Notes under the pieces: generated by a model
Database searches by the model: none
What the model was told of the DNA's origin: nothing
Seen by the model: only the letters and a program-made list of their open reading frames with translations
Assembly (NCBI GenBank): GCA_036478595.1
Contig: JAZGEF010000053.1
Coordinates: 124,001 to 188,000 of the forward strand
Direction: 5' to 3'
DNA: 64,000 bases
Origin: Granulosicoccus sp036478595
GTDB lineage: Bacteria; Pseudomonadota; Gammaproteobacteria; Granulosicoccales; Granulosicoccaceae
Shown: piece after piece, positions 26,878 to 35,605 of the stretch
Numbering within the stretch: the first letter of the stretch is position 1
Layout of the letters: each line of letters starts with the position of its first letter
Position numbers and translations under genes: made by a program

Positions 26878-27906
26878 ATGCCTAAACCTCTGGAACCCCC
26901 TAGCGATCTTGTCGCTAGTTCCATGCAAGATGTCGATCAGTTAATCCGCAAACGGCTAGCATCCGATGTGGTTCTGATTAATCAAGTGGCTGGCTACATA
27001 ATTGGTAGTGGGGGCAAGCGCTTACGTCCGCAATTGGTCCTGTTATCAGCGGGTGCCTGTGGCCTCCCTCTGCCTGAATTAACCAGGGCTGCGTCTGCTG
27101 ATGTAGCACTTGCCACGTCAGCCACTGATAACAACGTCATCATGCTGGCAGCCATTGTCGAGTTCATTCACACCGCTACTTTGCTGCACGACGATGTCGT
27201 TGATGCATCCGAGCTGCGCCGTGGTACTAACACGGCAAATTCAGTTTGGGGAAATGAGGCAGCGGTGCTAGTGGGTGACTTCCTCTATTCACGTGCCTTC
27301 GAGATGATTGTCGACGTGAACAACATGGCCGTTATGGGCATTCTTGCCAGCACCACTAACCGAATCGCCGAAGGCGAAGTCATGCAGTTGCTGCATATAC
27401 GTGAGCCTGATATTACCGAAGAGCAATACATCCACGTTATCGAAGCCAAGACCGCATGTCTGTTTAGCGCCGCTGGTGAGCTGGGTGCTATCTGCGCTGA
27501 GCAAACGCAATATCAACCCAGCCTTGCCGATTACGGCATGCATCTAGGCACTGCGTTTCAGATCACAGACGACGTACTTGATTATCGTAGCCAATCTGAT
27601 GAGATGGGTAAAAACGTAGGCGATGACTTGGCCGAAGGTAAAACTACCTTGCCACTTATTTATGCAATGCAGCAGGCAAGTAGTGATAAACGTGAGGTGA
27701 TTGCAACAGCAATACGTGAAGCAGAACTAAAATCATTGCCGCAAGTGCTATCAATTGTTAGTGAGACAAATGCGATCGAGCAATCTATTGCCAGAGCCAA
27801 CGTTGCTGTGCAACAGGCAACTGAAGCGCTAAGCGGTTTGCCTGCGTCACCGTGTAAAGATGCGTTAGTGTCGATTGCGAAGTACGCGGTACAGCGCACT
27901 AGTTAG
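26878..27906 (+). CDS. ispB: Octaprenyl-diphosphate synthase-like polyprenyl synthetase
   Basis: Makes the long prenyl side chain of quinones from IPP and farnesyl diphosphate. The first aspartate-rich motif is LLHDDVVD and the second is QITDDVLDY; GSGGKRLRP binds substrate. About 342 residues from the ATG at 26878 (MPKPLEPP), some 15-20 more than is common. Much of the extra length lies in an ASADVALATSATDN segment just before the conserved EFIHTATLLHDD. No good ribosome site is visible, so the exact start is uncertain. Divergent from rplU, the usual context. Confidence 0.92.
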   Translation: MPKPLEPPSDLVASSMQDVDQLIRKRLASDVVLINQVAGYIIGSGGKRLRPQLVLLSAGACGLPLPELTRAASADVALATSATDNNVIMLAAIVEFIHTATLLHDDVVDASELRRGTNTANSVWGNEAAVLVGDFLYSRAFEMIVDVNNMAVMGILASTTNRIAEGEVMQLLHIREPDITEEQYIHVIEAKTACLFSAAGELGAICAEQTQYQPSLADYGMHLGTAFQITDDVLDYRSQSDEMGKNVGDDLAEGKTTLPLIYAMQQASSDKREVIATAIREAELKSLPQVLSIVSETNAIEQSIARANVAVQQATEALSGLPASPCKDALVSIAKYAVQRTS

Positions 27907-29451
27907 TGCGCTGTACCGCCTGCGCGAGAATGACACCAATAAAATCAATAACAAAATATAATCAGTACGCCCTGAACCACTGCTACCTGCGCCAGTCCCA
28001 ACTGGCGCGCCATCAGATTGCGCAACGGCTTCGCCCGATTCTGTTAGCGCATCGATGCTACGGCGATTATTGAGTTTGTTGATGTCGCTGATGGCGTCGA
28101 GCTCAATGGCGCTGACTATGCGAAGCGTCGGTAAGTCTTGCAGGCTAACGACAAACGATAAGCTACTACTGCTAAGGGCAGCAATATCAAAGTGTTTGCA
28201 AAGCAGTGTGCCTTGATCAAGGCTACAGTTTTCTGGCACCCGCCCTAAGCTGCTGCCTACCGGGAAGCTAGTTCGGGTTTGCACTTGGCGTACGCCACGT
28301 TGTGCATCGGTATTGTCTACTGTTAGCGTCACTTGGCGTTGGAATTTATTTGTCGATGCTGGCCTGGACGACAGCTGCAACGCCAAATCGATGTTATCCA
28401 AATTACAGTTTCGATCGATAGCCGGCCGCATGTTGTTCAAGCTACACTTTGATAAGGTAGTGGTTGTGTCGCTATCTAATTTCTCCAACATTAGGGTGTT
28501 GCCTGCATCTAACACGCTGCCACTACAACGTTCGTCGTCATCGTGCAATGCACCTAAATTGTGTGAAATTTCGTGTGCTGCTAGCAATACATCAAATGCA
28601 AAGGGTGTTGAGACGCTTAAGTCATATCCATCGGTACGGCAAACGGTGTCAATCCAACCAAGGCCGACCACGCTATCAGTGTCGCGATGCCCGCTAAATA
28701 AATGTATTAGTGAAAGCGGTTTAGTTAATGTTGGTTGGGTTGAGCGAAAATCACGAAAGCCCAGCAGTATGTCCTCAAGCTTGCCGTCAATCTCGAGCAA
28801 GGGGTCGGAGTCGAGTGTGTTTAATTCAAGTACGGTATCAATTCTAATGGCTAAGCCTAGCTGCTGCTGATATATGCCATCTACGCCGTTAATGATTTCT
28901 AATGCCTTGGCAAGGCCGCGCCCTTGGTGCCACAGATCAAATTGCGTATCGATAGCGATACCAATTCTAATTGCTCGAGTGACAGCGCGAGAGGGTTCGG
29001 CCCTGGTAATTATGCGGGTGCTCAGCTCTGAATCGGCCTCAAATATCACCCATTCGCTATCGATTGGTTTTTGATTCAGATGTGCGCTTAAGGCAAGCTG
29101 GTAAAGATGATCATTAACCCAAATATAACCGGTGGGTTTGCCATCAATAATGCTAATGCGTGCCCATGATTGTTCAAAACCCTCTACAACACCTTGAAGA
29201 AGAGCGGGTAGGCTTGCTGTGCTATTAGCCGGTACGTTTAAAAGAGAAGAGGGTGTTAGGTTTAACGTGAAGTCTTTGCCCATCGCTGAAAAGCTGATTT
29301 GAGTGTTGCTGCCGTGATGACTTCTTGTTTGATTCGCGCCGTTGTCTAGCATCAATACTGGATGAACGATAGGATCGCCAGCGATGCCTGCTATGGGTAA
29401 TAGCAGTAGCAGGCAAAAGGTGCATATCCATTTTATAGGCAGTGGGTTCAC
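27865..29451 (-). CDS. Secreted zinc metalloprotease with a GlyGly-CTERM-like tail
   Basis: 528 residues. A signal peptide (hydrophobic stretch 12-24) is followed by an N-terminal region of the reprolysin propeptide kind. A zincin active site HEISHNLGALHD lies at 293-304, matching the HExxHxxGxxHD pattern of metzincins. Paired Cys residues around 308-349 suggest extracytoplasmic folding. Near the C-terminus GSGRTDYILLLILLVSFSRRR (492-512) has the Gly-rich, hydrophobic, Arg-cluster order of GlyGly-CTERM sorting signals, which rhombosortase processes in type II-secreted proteins. Fifteen further residues follow the Arg cluster, which is unusual. The gene overlaps ispB tail-to-tail by 42 bases. 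Confidence 0.75.
   Translation of the reverse strand: MNPLPIKWICTFCLLLLLPIAGIAGDPIVHPVLMLDNGANQTRSHHGSNTQISFSAMGKDFTLNLTPSSLLNVPANSTASLPALLQGVVEGFEQSWARISIIDGKPTGYIWVNDHLYQLALSAHLNQKPIDSEWVIFEADSELSTRIITRAEPSRAVTRAIRIGIAIDTQFDLWHQGRGLAKALEIINGVDGIYQQQLGLAIRIDTVLELNTLDSDPLLEIDGKLEDILLGFRDFRSTQPTLTKPLSLIHLFSGHRDTDSVVGLGWIDTVCRTDGYDLSVSTPFAFDVLLAAHEISHNLGALHDDDERCSGSVLDAGNTLMLEKLDSDTTTTLSKCSLNNMRPAIDRNCNLDNIDLALQLSSRPASTNKFQRQVTLTVDNTDAQRGVRQVQTRTSFPVGSSLGRVPENCSLDQGTLLCKHFDIAALSSSSLSFVVSLQDLPTLRIVSAIELDAISDINKLNNRRSIDALTESGEAVAQSDGAPVGTGAGSSGSGRTDYILLLILLVSFSRRRYSALTSALYRVLRNRH
27886..27919. repeat. 16-base perfect inverted repeat across two converging gene ends
   Basis: Arms 27886-27901 and 27904-27919 (GCGGTACAGCGCACTA and its complement) with a two-base loop. 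It spans the ispB stop and encodes the palindromic YSALTSALYR of the protease C-terminus. No U-tract follows. It could act as a bidirectional terminator or mRNA-end stabiliser. Confidence 0.85.
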
Positions 29452-29545
29452 GCACCCAGTATATCAGCGACACGCATAATCACGCTGGTAGACGGTACTA
29501 TTAAGTGTTCTATTCGCACGAAGAATGTGCGGTAATCTTGGTTTT

Positions 29546-30211
29546 TTATCGACCTAGTAACAGGGCGTCAGGCTTGGTTTTGGTGTACTTGCCGGGTTGC
29601 AAGTTCCAAACAGAGTAGTCGCCAATATGAGTGCGAACCAAGCGCAGGGTTGGCAAACCTACCGCTGCGGTCATACGCCGCACTTGTCGGTTGCGCCCTT
29701 CAGTGATAGCAATCTCTAACCAACTAGTGGGGATGTTGTTTCTGACGCGTATCGGTGGCTCACGATGCCATAAGATTTTTGGCGGCTCAACTAACAATGC
29801 ACGAGCTGGTGCAGTTTTGCCATCTTTAAGCTCAACACCCATGCGTAGTTTTTTCAACACCGCCTCGGTGGGTTCGCCTTCAAGCTGCACCAGGTAGCGT
29901 TTCATGATCTTAAAACGTGGGTGACTGATTTGCTGTTGCAGTCGACCATCGTTAGTGAGTAGTAACAAGCCTTCGCTATCGCGATCTAAACGGCCAGCGG
30001 CATAAAACCCGGGTTCGTTAATGTAGTGGGCTAGTGTTTTTCGATTTTGCTCATCAGTAAACTGGCAAAGCACCTGAAAAGGTTTGTTGAATAATATGAT
30101 CTCGCTATTATCATCCACATGCCCGTCGGCGTTTGATTTTTTACCGCTTTGCAACTCTTTAGGTTTGCGGGACCATTTTTTTTTAGGGTTTGATTTTTTT
30201 CGCTGTCGCAT
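29546..30211 (-). CDS. rluE: RluE-like 23S rRNA pseudouridine synthase
   Basis: RsuA/RluE-family pseudouridine synthase. The catalytic Asp is in AAGRLDRDSEGLLLLTNDG, and ITEGRNRQVRRMTAAVGLPTLRLVR is the family C-terminal signature. There is no S4 domain; instead a basic Lys/Arg/Ser-rich leader of about 30 residues precedes the fold, which fits RluE (23S U2457 in E. coli). 221 residues. It precedes the exonuclease gene by three bases. Confidence 0.85.
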   Translation of the reverse strand: MRQRKKSNPKKKWSRKPKELQSGKKSNADGHVDDNSEIILFNKPFQVLCQFTDEQNRKTLAHYINEPGFYAAGRLDRDSEGLLLLTNDGRLQQQISHPRFKIMKRYLVQLEGEPTEAVLKKLRMGVELKDGKTAPARALLVEPPKILWHREPPIRVRNNIPTSWLEIAITEGRNRQVRRMTAAVGLPTLRLVRTHIGDYSVWNLQPGKYTKTKPDALLLGR

Positions 30212-30214
30212 AAA

Positions 30215-31120
30215 TCATTTCTGTTTTCTAAGGTGTGCTGGCGTGCATATACGTCTTGCCAAACTGTCGCTACCTTGTTCGGTAAAGCCTGCCTTTAATA
30301 AGCTTTCAATCAAGGTATGTTGATCGGGTCGTTTTAATTGCAACTTGTCAAGGCTTGTAGGTAACGCATCATCGTGGATCAAACCTGTCAGTTTGCGAGC
30401 CAGTCGAATGGTATCCGCGTGTTCACCAACCAGCAGGCTTATTCGCGGTGCGCCTCTAAACTTCATCTTGGCGATTTCTTCAGCTTGAGCGAGCATGCTA
30501 TCGATAGTGCGCCATTTTTTTAATAGTCGGGCAGCCGTCGCCATACCAACGCCGGGCACCCCTGGAATGTTATCGACCTTATCGCCACAGATTGCTAGTA
30601 GGTCTGCGATTTGTGAGGGCTCGACTTTAAACTGATTACAGATATCCTTTTCGCTTAGTTTTAGCTTTCTGGCAAGGTTCCAGTAGGTATCACCTTTTGC
30701 AATAAACTGCGCAAGGTCCTTGTCAGCGCTCACAATCGTTACGGGCTCATCGCATTGGTGTGCAAGCTGCGCCATGCTGCCGATGATGTCATCTGCTTCT
30801 ACACTTGCGCTACCAAACGAAGGTATACCCAAAAGCTTCGCTAGTTCAAAGCAACGCTGAAATTGCACCATTAAGTCAGGCGGTGCAGGTTCTCGATTGG
30901 CTTTGTAAGGTGGGTAGATTTCTCTGCGTGCACCTTTGCCGTTATTTTGATCAAACGCGCACACCATATGCGTGGGCTGCTCGTCCTGAATGATGCGCGC
31001 CAAGGTGTCAGCAAAACCGATTACTGCATTAGCCGGTTCGCCAAGTGTGTTTTCAATGCTACCAGGTAATGTTTGCCAGGCGCGGAAGATGTAGATACTT
31101 GAATCAACTAGATAGAGCAT
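30215..31120 (-). CDS. 5'-3' exonuclease (FEN/Pol I N-terminal type)
   Basis: Stand-alone protein homologous to the 5' nuclease domain of DNA polymerase I. LYLVDSSIYIFRAW carries the first metal-binding Asp, FDQNNGKGARREIYPPYKANR the helical arch, EADDIIG and SADKDLAQF further metal ligands, and GDKVDNIPGVPGVGMATAARLL the helix-3-turn that grips DNA. It is 301 residues, longer than Xni, so a general 5'-3' exonuclease call is safest. The C-terminal half is intact. Confidence 0.85.
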   Translation of the reverse strand: MLYLVDSSIYIFRAWQTLPGSIENTLGEPANAVIGFADTLARIIQDEQPTHMVCAFDQNNGKGARREIYPPYKANREPAPPDLMVQFQRCFELAKLLGIPSFGSASVEADDIIGSMAQLAHQCDEPVTIVSADKDLAQFIAKGDTYWNLARKLKLSEKDICNQFKVEPSQIADLLAICGDKVDNIPGVPGVGMATAARLLKKWRTIDSMLAQAEEIAKMKFRGAPRISLLVGEHADTIRLARKLTGLIHDDALPTSLDKLQLKRPDQHTLIESLLKAGFTEQGSDSLARRICTPAHLRKQK

Positions 31121-31123
31121 GGC

Positions 31124-31903
31124 CTAGTCGCTATGTCGTTGCAGGTTAGCGGCATGGTGTAGCCTTAGTGATGCTTTATTTTTTCGCCATTGGATCCAGC
31201 CGCGTACGGTTAGGCGTTCGTCCTGAAGTTTGCTTGCATGAATTTCTTTAGCCAATTTATTTGTCATGCTCAGGCGTAGCCCGTTGGCTAATTGCAGATG
31301 ATGATATTGGCTATTAGCCTTGATGCTACTCACGGTAGAGGTTACCAGCCTAAAGCCACTGCGTTTTTTATTGATTCGTTGATCAATTAGCTGCCATGGA
31401 TGCGGCTCACTCCATAGGCCTAATTTGTTATTGCGAGCCTGCCTTTCAAGCTGCTGGTAGTGCTCGGCGCAGCGCGTATTGGGGTGCACCGCGCTGGATG
31501 CTGCTAAGCCATTTGATAACAAGTGTTCGGCAAGGTTGGTGCCATCAGGGCTTACAACATGCGCCAGTGCGCGGCCGTGATGATCCCTGGCTTCAATGCC
31601 TGGGTAAATCCAGATTTTGGTATTCACTGGCAGGAGTGTTTTGGCCGCTTGCATGGCGGCAAGCGCGTTAGGTTGTGGCGATGGACGAGTCTCGGGGGTG
31701 TTGATTCCCAGCACCCGCACTTTGCGTTGATCGCTTAACACCAGTGTGTCGCCGTCAACGATGTATTGGAGTGTGGCTTCTTGGCGATGTTCGATGCTGA
31801 GGCAGGCGTTTGGCTGGTCGTTGCTTGCAGCACAAGCTGGCAGCATTGCCGTAAAGGTGCAAAGAAGGAGTCGGGTTGCGCGGTAACGGAATGCGGATGT
31901 CAT
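31124..31903 (-). CDS. Thermonuclease-family (SNase-like) lipoprotein
   Basis: About 259 residues. A leader ending in the lipobox-like TAMLPACA gives a predicted lipid anchor. The SNase fold follows: YIVDGDTLVL, KVRVLGINTPETRP, DHHGRALAHVVSPDGTNLAEHLLSNGLA, and NNKLGLWSE. A short OB-like C-terminal part has VRGWIQWRKNKASLRLHH. Acts presumably on DNA or RNA outside the cytoplasm. The ATG at 31903 gives the signal sequence; an in-frame ATG 48 bases upstream would put the start inside the rpmE terminator. Confidence 0.75.
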   Translation of the reverse strand: MTSAFRYRATRLLLCTFTAMLPACAASNDQPNACLSIEHRQEATLQYIVDGDTLVLSDQRKVRVLGINTPETRPSPQPNALAAMQAAKTLLPVNTKIWIYPGIEARDHHGRALAHVVSPDGTNLAEHLLSNGLAASSAVHPNTRCAEHYQQLERQARNNKLGLWSEPHPWQLIDQRINKKRSGFRLVTSTVSSIKANSQYHHLQLANGLRLSMTNKLAKEIHASKLQDERLTVRGWIQWRKNKASLRLHHAANLQRHSD

Positions 31904-31912
31904 AACGCAAAA

Positions 31913-31931
31913 CGGGCGCACAAGGCGCCCG
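31913..31931 (-). terminator. Rho-independent terminator after rpmE
   Basis: Seven-base G/C-rich arms (CGGGCGC / GCGCCCG) with a five-base loop. On the minus strand the stem is followed by TTTT. It lies 48 bases beyond the rpmE stop. Confidence 0.75.
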
Positions 31932-31978
31932 ATCTGAAATGGTCTAGGCACGATCCGTGTGCCTGGGCAGCCCGAAGG

Positions 31979-32182
31979 CTACTTGCCGCCGAATCGGCGA
32001 CGGAATTTATCAACCTGACCCGCAGTATCGAGTACTTTTTGCTTACCAGTGTAGAACGGGTGACAAGCTGAGCATACTTCGATGCCTAGGTCCTTACCTG
32101 CTGTAGAGCCGGTAGCAAAAGAGTTGCCGCAGCTGCAGGTGACTTTAATTTCTTTGTAATCTGGGTGTGTATCTGGCTTCAT
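31979..32182 (-). CDS. rpmE: Large ribosomal subunit protein bL31
   Basis: 67-residue zinc-binding form (C+), with CSCGN and CSACHPFYTGKQK holding the four Cys positions. It starts MKPDTHPDYKEIKV. A single-gene unit with its own terminator. Confidence 0.97.
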   Translation of the reverse strand: MKPDTHPDYKEIKVTCSCGNSFATGSTAGKDLGIEVCSACHPFYTGKQKVLDTAGQVDKFRRRFGGK

Positions 32183-32311
32183 GTCGGTGCTCCGGCTGAA
32201 TTATCGGTTCGGAATATTAGGGGCACTTTGCGCAAAATGCAAGGGCAGCCGTAAAGCATAACAGGTCTAGGCCGTTAAATTGGCATATATGGATGAAAAT
32301 GGCCCCAAAAC

Positions 32312-32878
32312 ATGGTAGCTCGACTGGTTCTCAAATTGCTTTTTAAGGCCTGTGTGCCTCTTGTCGCGGTGATTGGAATTATGTCCTACATGCTCTATTT
32401 GCAGGGTGGTGACCCAGGTGCTGTGTTCTCCAAAATCACTGCCGGAATCGGCGGTAAAGCGCGTGATTCTGTCCAACAAGCTGGCCAATCCTTTGATTCG
32501 CTAAGCACAAACACCACATCTTCTTCGTCGGCAGTCAGCGAAGTGCATACCTGGGTTGATGAATACGGCGTGACTCATTACAGCACCAGTGCGCCAACGG
32601 ATCGCCAAAGCGAGACGGTGCGTGTTAATCCCAACGCGAATGTAGTGGCGAGTGTGCCTAGTTCAGAGCCTGAGCCTAAGCGGGAATTAAAAAAAGCCTT
32701 CTCTGATAGAGCCTCCTCCAACGCCGATTCTGCTGATACCGCGTACAATAATGAAGAGGGAGCGCTGATACCCGGAGCGGACGGGCTCAGAATGCCGGTA
32801 AAACTAAATCGTGCCGATCTTACAAAGTTTCTCGATCAGTCACAGCGTCCGTCGCCGGAACGGATGGGCGTGGAGTAA
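32312..32878 (+). CDS. DUF4124 domain protein with N-terminal membrane helix
   Basis: 188 residues. A hydrophobic segment at about 7-29 serves as signal anchor. The middle segment VHTWVDEYGVTHYSTSAPTD is the DUF4124 core, found in many proteobacterial envelope proteins of unknown role. A Ser/Asn/Asp-rich spacer and an acidic tail follow. No catalytic motif is visible. Confidence 0.7.
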   Translation: MVARLVLKLLFKACVPLVAVIGIMSYMLYLQGGDPGAVFSKITAGIGGKARDSVQQAGQSFDSLSTNTTSSSSAVSEVHTWVDEYGVTHYSTSAPTDRQSETVRVNPNANVVASVPSSEPEPKRELKKAFSDRASSNADSADTAYNNEEGALIPGADGLRMPVKLNRADLTKFLDQSQRPSPERMGVE

Positions 32879-32936
32879 CTCACGCTGATCCAAATGCATC
32901 GCTCGTGTGCATAGCCAGGGGCTCAATTTCTTAAAA

Positions 32937-34154
32937 TTAATTGCCGTCAATTAATGGAATAATAGGGTAGCGCTTTGTCGCGGCTGGATCGTCAAGAAAC
33001 ATCTGTAATAAGTCATTCAAAAAATTCACGCCTTTTTTAGTGGGCGCAAGTTGCAAGCCTTCTTGCTGCAACAATCCATTCTCAATTGCTTGCTCGATAA
33101 CGGGCTGCCAGGTGGTTAGCGATACACCGGTGTGCGCTTGAAAGAGTGGCAATGTAAACCCTTGCGTTAAGCGAAACGTATTCATAAAAAATTCGATCGC
33201 TGTGTCGTCAAAACTGATGTCGTGTTGGCCACCAATGCGTGCCGCGCTGTTGGCTTTTTCCATATAGGTTTTTGGGTGCTTCACTTTCCAGCGCCGAGTT
33301 ATCGTGCCGGTGTTGGCAAAGCTGATCTTGCCGTGTGCACCCGCTCCGATGCCGACGTAATCACCAAACTGCCAGTAGTTGCTGTTATGGGTGGATTCAC
33401 GCTTTGGTTTTGAATAGGCTGACACCTCGTAGCGATGATAGCTACGCGTGGCGAGTTCTTTAATAATGGCTTCTTGCATTCCCCATTTACTCTCGTGATC
33501 TGGCACGCTGGGTGGAAAGCGTGCAAACAGCGTGTTGGGTTCGAGTGTGAGTTCGTAGCACGATATATGCGTTGGCTGTAAGGCCATTGCTTGCCTAACG
33601 TCCTTGATGGCTGCATCGATTGTTTGTTCAGGCAGAGCAAACATTAGATCCAGGTTAAAATCATCAAAGCCAGCATCCTTAGCCATGGCCACCGCTTGGA
33701 TTGCTTCCTCAGCATCATGTAACCGCCCAAGTGCTTTCAATGCAGTGTTGTCAAAGCTTTGCACGCCGATCGATAAACGATTGATGCCGCTTTGCCGAAA
33801 GGCTTTAAACTTTTCCGCCTCAGCCGTGCCGGGGTTGGCTTCCATTGTCACTTCTGCATTTGGCGCCAGATTGGTAAGCGATCGAATCCCACTCATTAAT
33901 GTGTCGATTGCATCGCCACTCAATAAACTCGGTGTGCCACCACCGATAAAAATCGAGCTTAATTTGCGGCCCCAAATGTCGGGTAGTTCTTGAGTTAAGT
34001 CATCGAGCACAGCCTGTATGTAGGCTGCTTCTGGTATATCGGCTTTTGCTTCGTGAGAATTGAAATCGCAGTAGGGGCATTTTTTTACGCACCACGGCAG
34101 GTGCACATATAGTGATAGTGGAGGTAGTTCAGTGAAGTGGCGCTGCTGGATCAC
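32937..34154 (-). CDS. hemW: Radical SAM protein HemW (heme chaperone)
   Basis: Homologous to coproporphyrinogen III dehydrogenase HemN but acting as a heme-transfer chaperone. The radical-SAM cluster is CVKKCPYCDFNSH; FIGGGTPSLL, RLSIGVQSFDN and GFDDFNLDLMFALPEQT follow. The single CxxxCxxC with Phe after the third Cys (CDF) is the HemW-type signature. 405 residues. It overlaps rdgB by four bases (ATGA), forming rph-rdgB-hemW. Confidence 0.92.
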   Translation of the reverse strand: MIQQRHFTELPPLSLYVHLPWCVKKCPYCDFNSHEAKADIPEAAYIQAVLDDLTQELPDIWGRKLSSIFIGGGTPSLLSGDAIDTLMSGIRSLTNLAPNAEVTMEANPGTAEAEKFKAFRQSGINRLSIGVQSFDNTALKALGRLHDAEEAIQAVAMAKDAGFDDFNLDLMFALPEQTIDAAIKDVRQAMALQPTHISCYELTLEPNTLFARFPPSVPDHESKWGMQEAIIKELATRSYHRYEVSAYSKPKRESTHNSNYWQFGDYVGIGAGAHGKISFANTGTITRRWKVKHPKTYMEKANSAARIGGQHDISFDDTAIEFFMNTFRLTQGFTLPLFQAHTGVSLTTWQPVIEQAIENGLLQQEGLQLAPTKKGVNFLNDLLQMFLDDPAATKRYPIIPLIDGN

Positions 34155-34771
34155 TGGCGTGAGGCAGTTGATAACATTCCAAGCATGAGCTTTACCGCTT
34201 TGCTGCGATGGCTAAAGTTATTTTTGGTTTTTTTGTCTAGTTGTGCAGATGATGGGCCGTTCATACCGTCATAACCAAATACAGGGTCGTAACCAAAACC
34301 GTTTTCACCGATAGCTTGTCGCAACACCACGCCTTCCCAAGTGCCTTGCGCAATTAATGGGGCTGGATCATTTGCATGGCGCAAATAAACCATCACACAG
34401 CGAAATCTAGCAGTACGCTCAGCATCAGGTACGTCTTTAAGCTTATCCAATAACAGTTTGTAGTTGGCGATATCGCCAGAGCCTGCGTTGTTTATGGATG
34501 CATAGCGAGCTGAGTACAAGCCGGGTTCGCCTTGCAGGGCATCAACTTCAATGCCGGAGTCGTCGGCCAGTGCGGGTAGCTTGGTATGTTGGCTTGCATT
34601 GCGCGCCTTGATCAGCGCATTTTCGATAAAAGTCAGGCCGGTTTCCGGCACGTCAATAACGCCCAACGATTCTTGCGCCGCCACCGATAAGCTTAAGGGG
34701 GCTAGTAGTTCATTGAGTTCGCGGATTTTGCCAGCATTGCTGCTGGCAAAAACGATAGGCGAGTGACTCAT
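34151..34771 (-). CDS. rdgB: XTP/dITP diphosphatase
   Basis: House-cleaning nucleotidase that removes XTP, dITP and ITP. It has FASSNAGKIRELNELL at the N-terminus, TGLTFIENALIKAR, LADDSGIEVDALQGEPGLYSARYA, and GFGYDPVFG. 206 residues, normal. Four-base overlaps with rph and hemW show tight coupling. Confidence 0.96.
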   Translation of the reverse strand: MSHSPIVFASSNAGKIRELNELLAPLSLSVAAQESLGVIDVPETGLTFIENALIKARNASQHTKLPALADDSGIEVDALQGEPGLYSARYASINNAGSGDIANYKLLLDKLKDVPDAERTARFRCVMVYLRHANDPAPLIAQGTWEGVVLRQAIGENGFGYDPVFGYDGMNGPSSAQLDKKTKNNFSHRSKAVKLMLGMLSTASRQ

Positions 34772-35484
34772 GATTGAATAGCGTTGGTTTGCACGGTGAT
34801 TAACTTTTTTATACCGCCTTCTGCCAATGATAATAAATCATCAAGTTCGCTGCGTCTGAACGCGTGTCCTTCTGCAGTGCCCTGTATTTCAATAAAGCCA
34901 CCAGCATCATTCATGACCACGTTCATATCGGTTTCGGCGTTGGAATCTTCAATGTAATCCAGATCGAGAACTGGCTGACCCTTGTATATGCCTACAGATA
35001 TCGCCGCGATCATGCCGTGTATCGGATTGCTTTTGATCTTACCAGCCTTAACCAAGCTTTCCATTGCATCGTGAAGTGCGATAAAGGCACCGGTGATGGA
35101 TGCTGTGCGCGTGCCGCCATCAGCTTGAATTACATCGCAATCAACGGTTATAGAGCGCTCGCCTAAAGCCTGTAGGTCAACCGCTGCACGCAGAGACCTG
35201 CCAATAAGGCGCTGGATTTCTTGTGTGCGGCCTGACTGTTTGCCGGCTGAGGCTTCGCGGCGCATCCGCGTGTTAGTTGATCCTGGCAGCATGCCGTACT
35301 CGGCTGTCACCCAACCACTGCCTTTGCCTTTGAGCCAGGGTGGGGTACGTTCTTCAATGCTGGCGGTACAGATCACTTTGGTATCACCCATCGCAATAAG
35401 CGTCGACCCGGCCGCGTGCTTGGTGTAATGTCTTTCGATAGTAACTTGACGAAGTTCGTCAATGGCTCGGCCGCTGGGTCGCAT
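34768..35484 (-). CDS. rph: Ribonuclease PH
   Basis: Phosphorolytic 3'-5' exoribonuclease that trims tRNA precursors. It has MRPSGRAIDELRQVTIER, GWVTAEYGMLPGSTNTR, and DCDVIQADGGTRTASITGAF with the phosphate-binding and catalytic residues. Full length at 238 residues, without the frameshift known from some E. coli K-12 lines. First gene of rph-rdgB-hemW and divergent from yicC. Confidence 0.97.
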   Translation of the reverse strand: MRPSGRAIDELRQVTIERHYTKHAAGSTLIAMGDTKVICTASIEERTPPWLKGKGSGWVTAEYGMLPGSTNTRMRREASAGKQSGRTQEIQRLIGRSLRAAVDLQALGERSITVDCDVIQADGGTRTASITGAFIALHDAMESLVKAGKIKSNPIHGMIAAISVGIYKGQPVLDLDYIEDSNAETDMNVVMNDAGGFIEIQGTAEGHAFRRSELDDLLSLAEGGIKKLITVQTNAIQS

Positions 35485-35605
35485 GTTTAATCCTGATAAA
35501 TATTAGTAAAGTTACCAATAGAGCTACGGATAGTCGCAACTGTTGGGCGGCAGAGTATAACCTTTGCAGGTCACTACAATACAACAATACCGGGAGATAG
35601 CTGCT

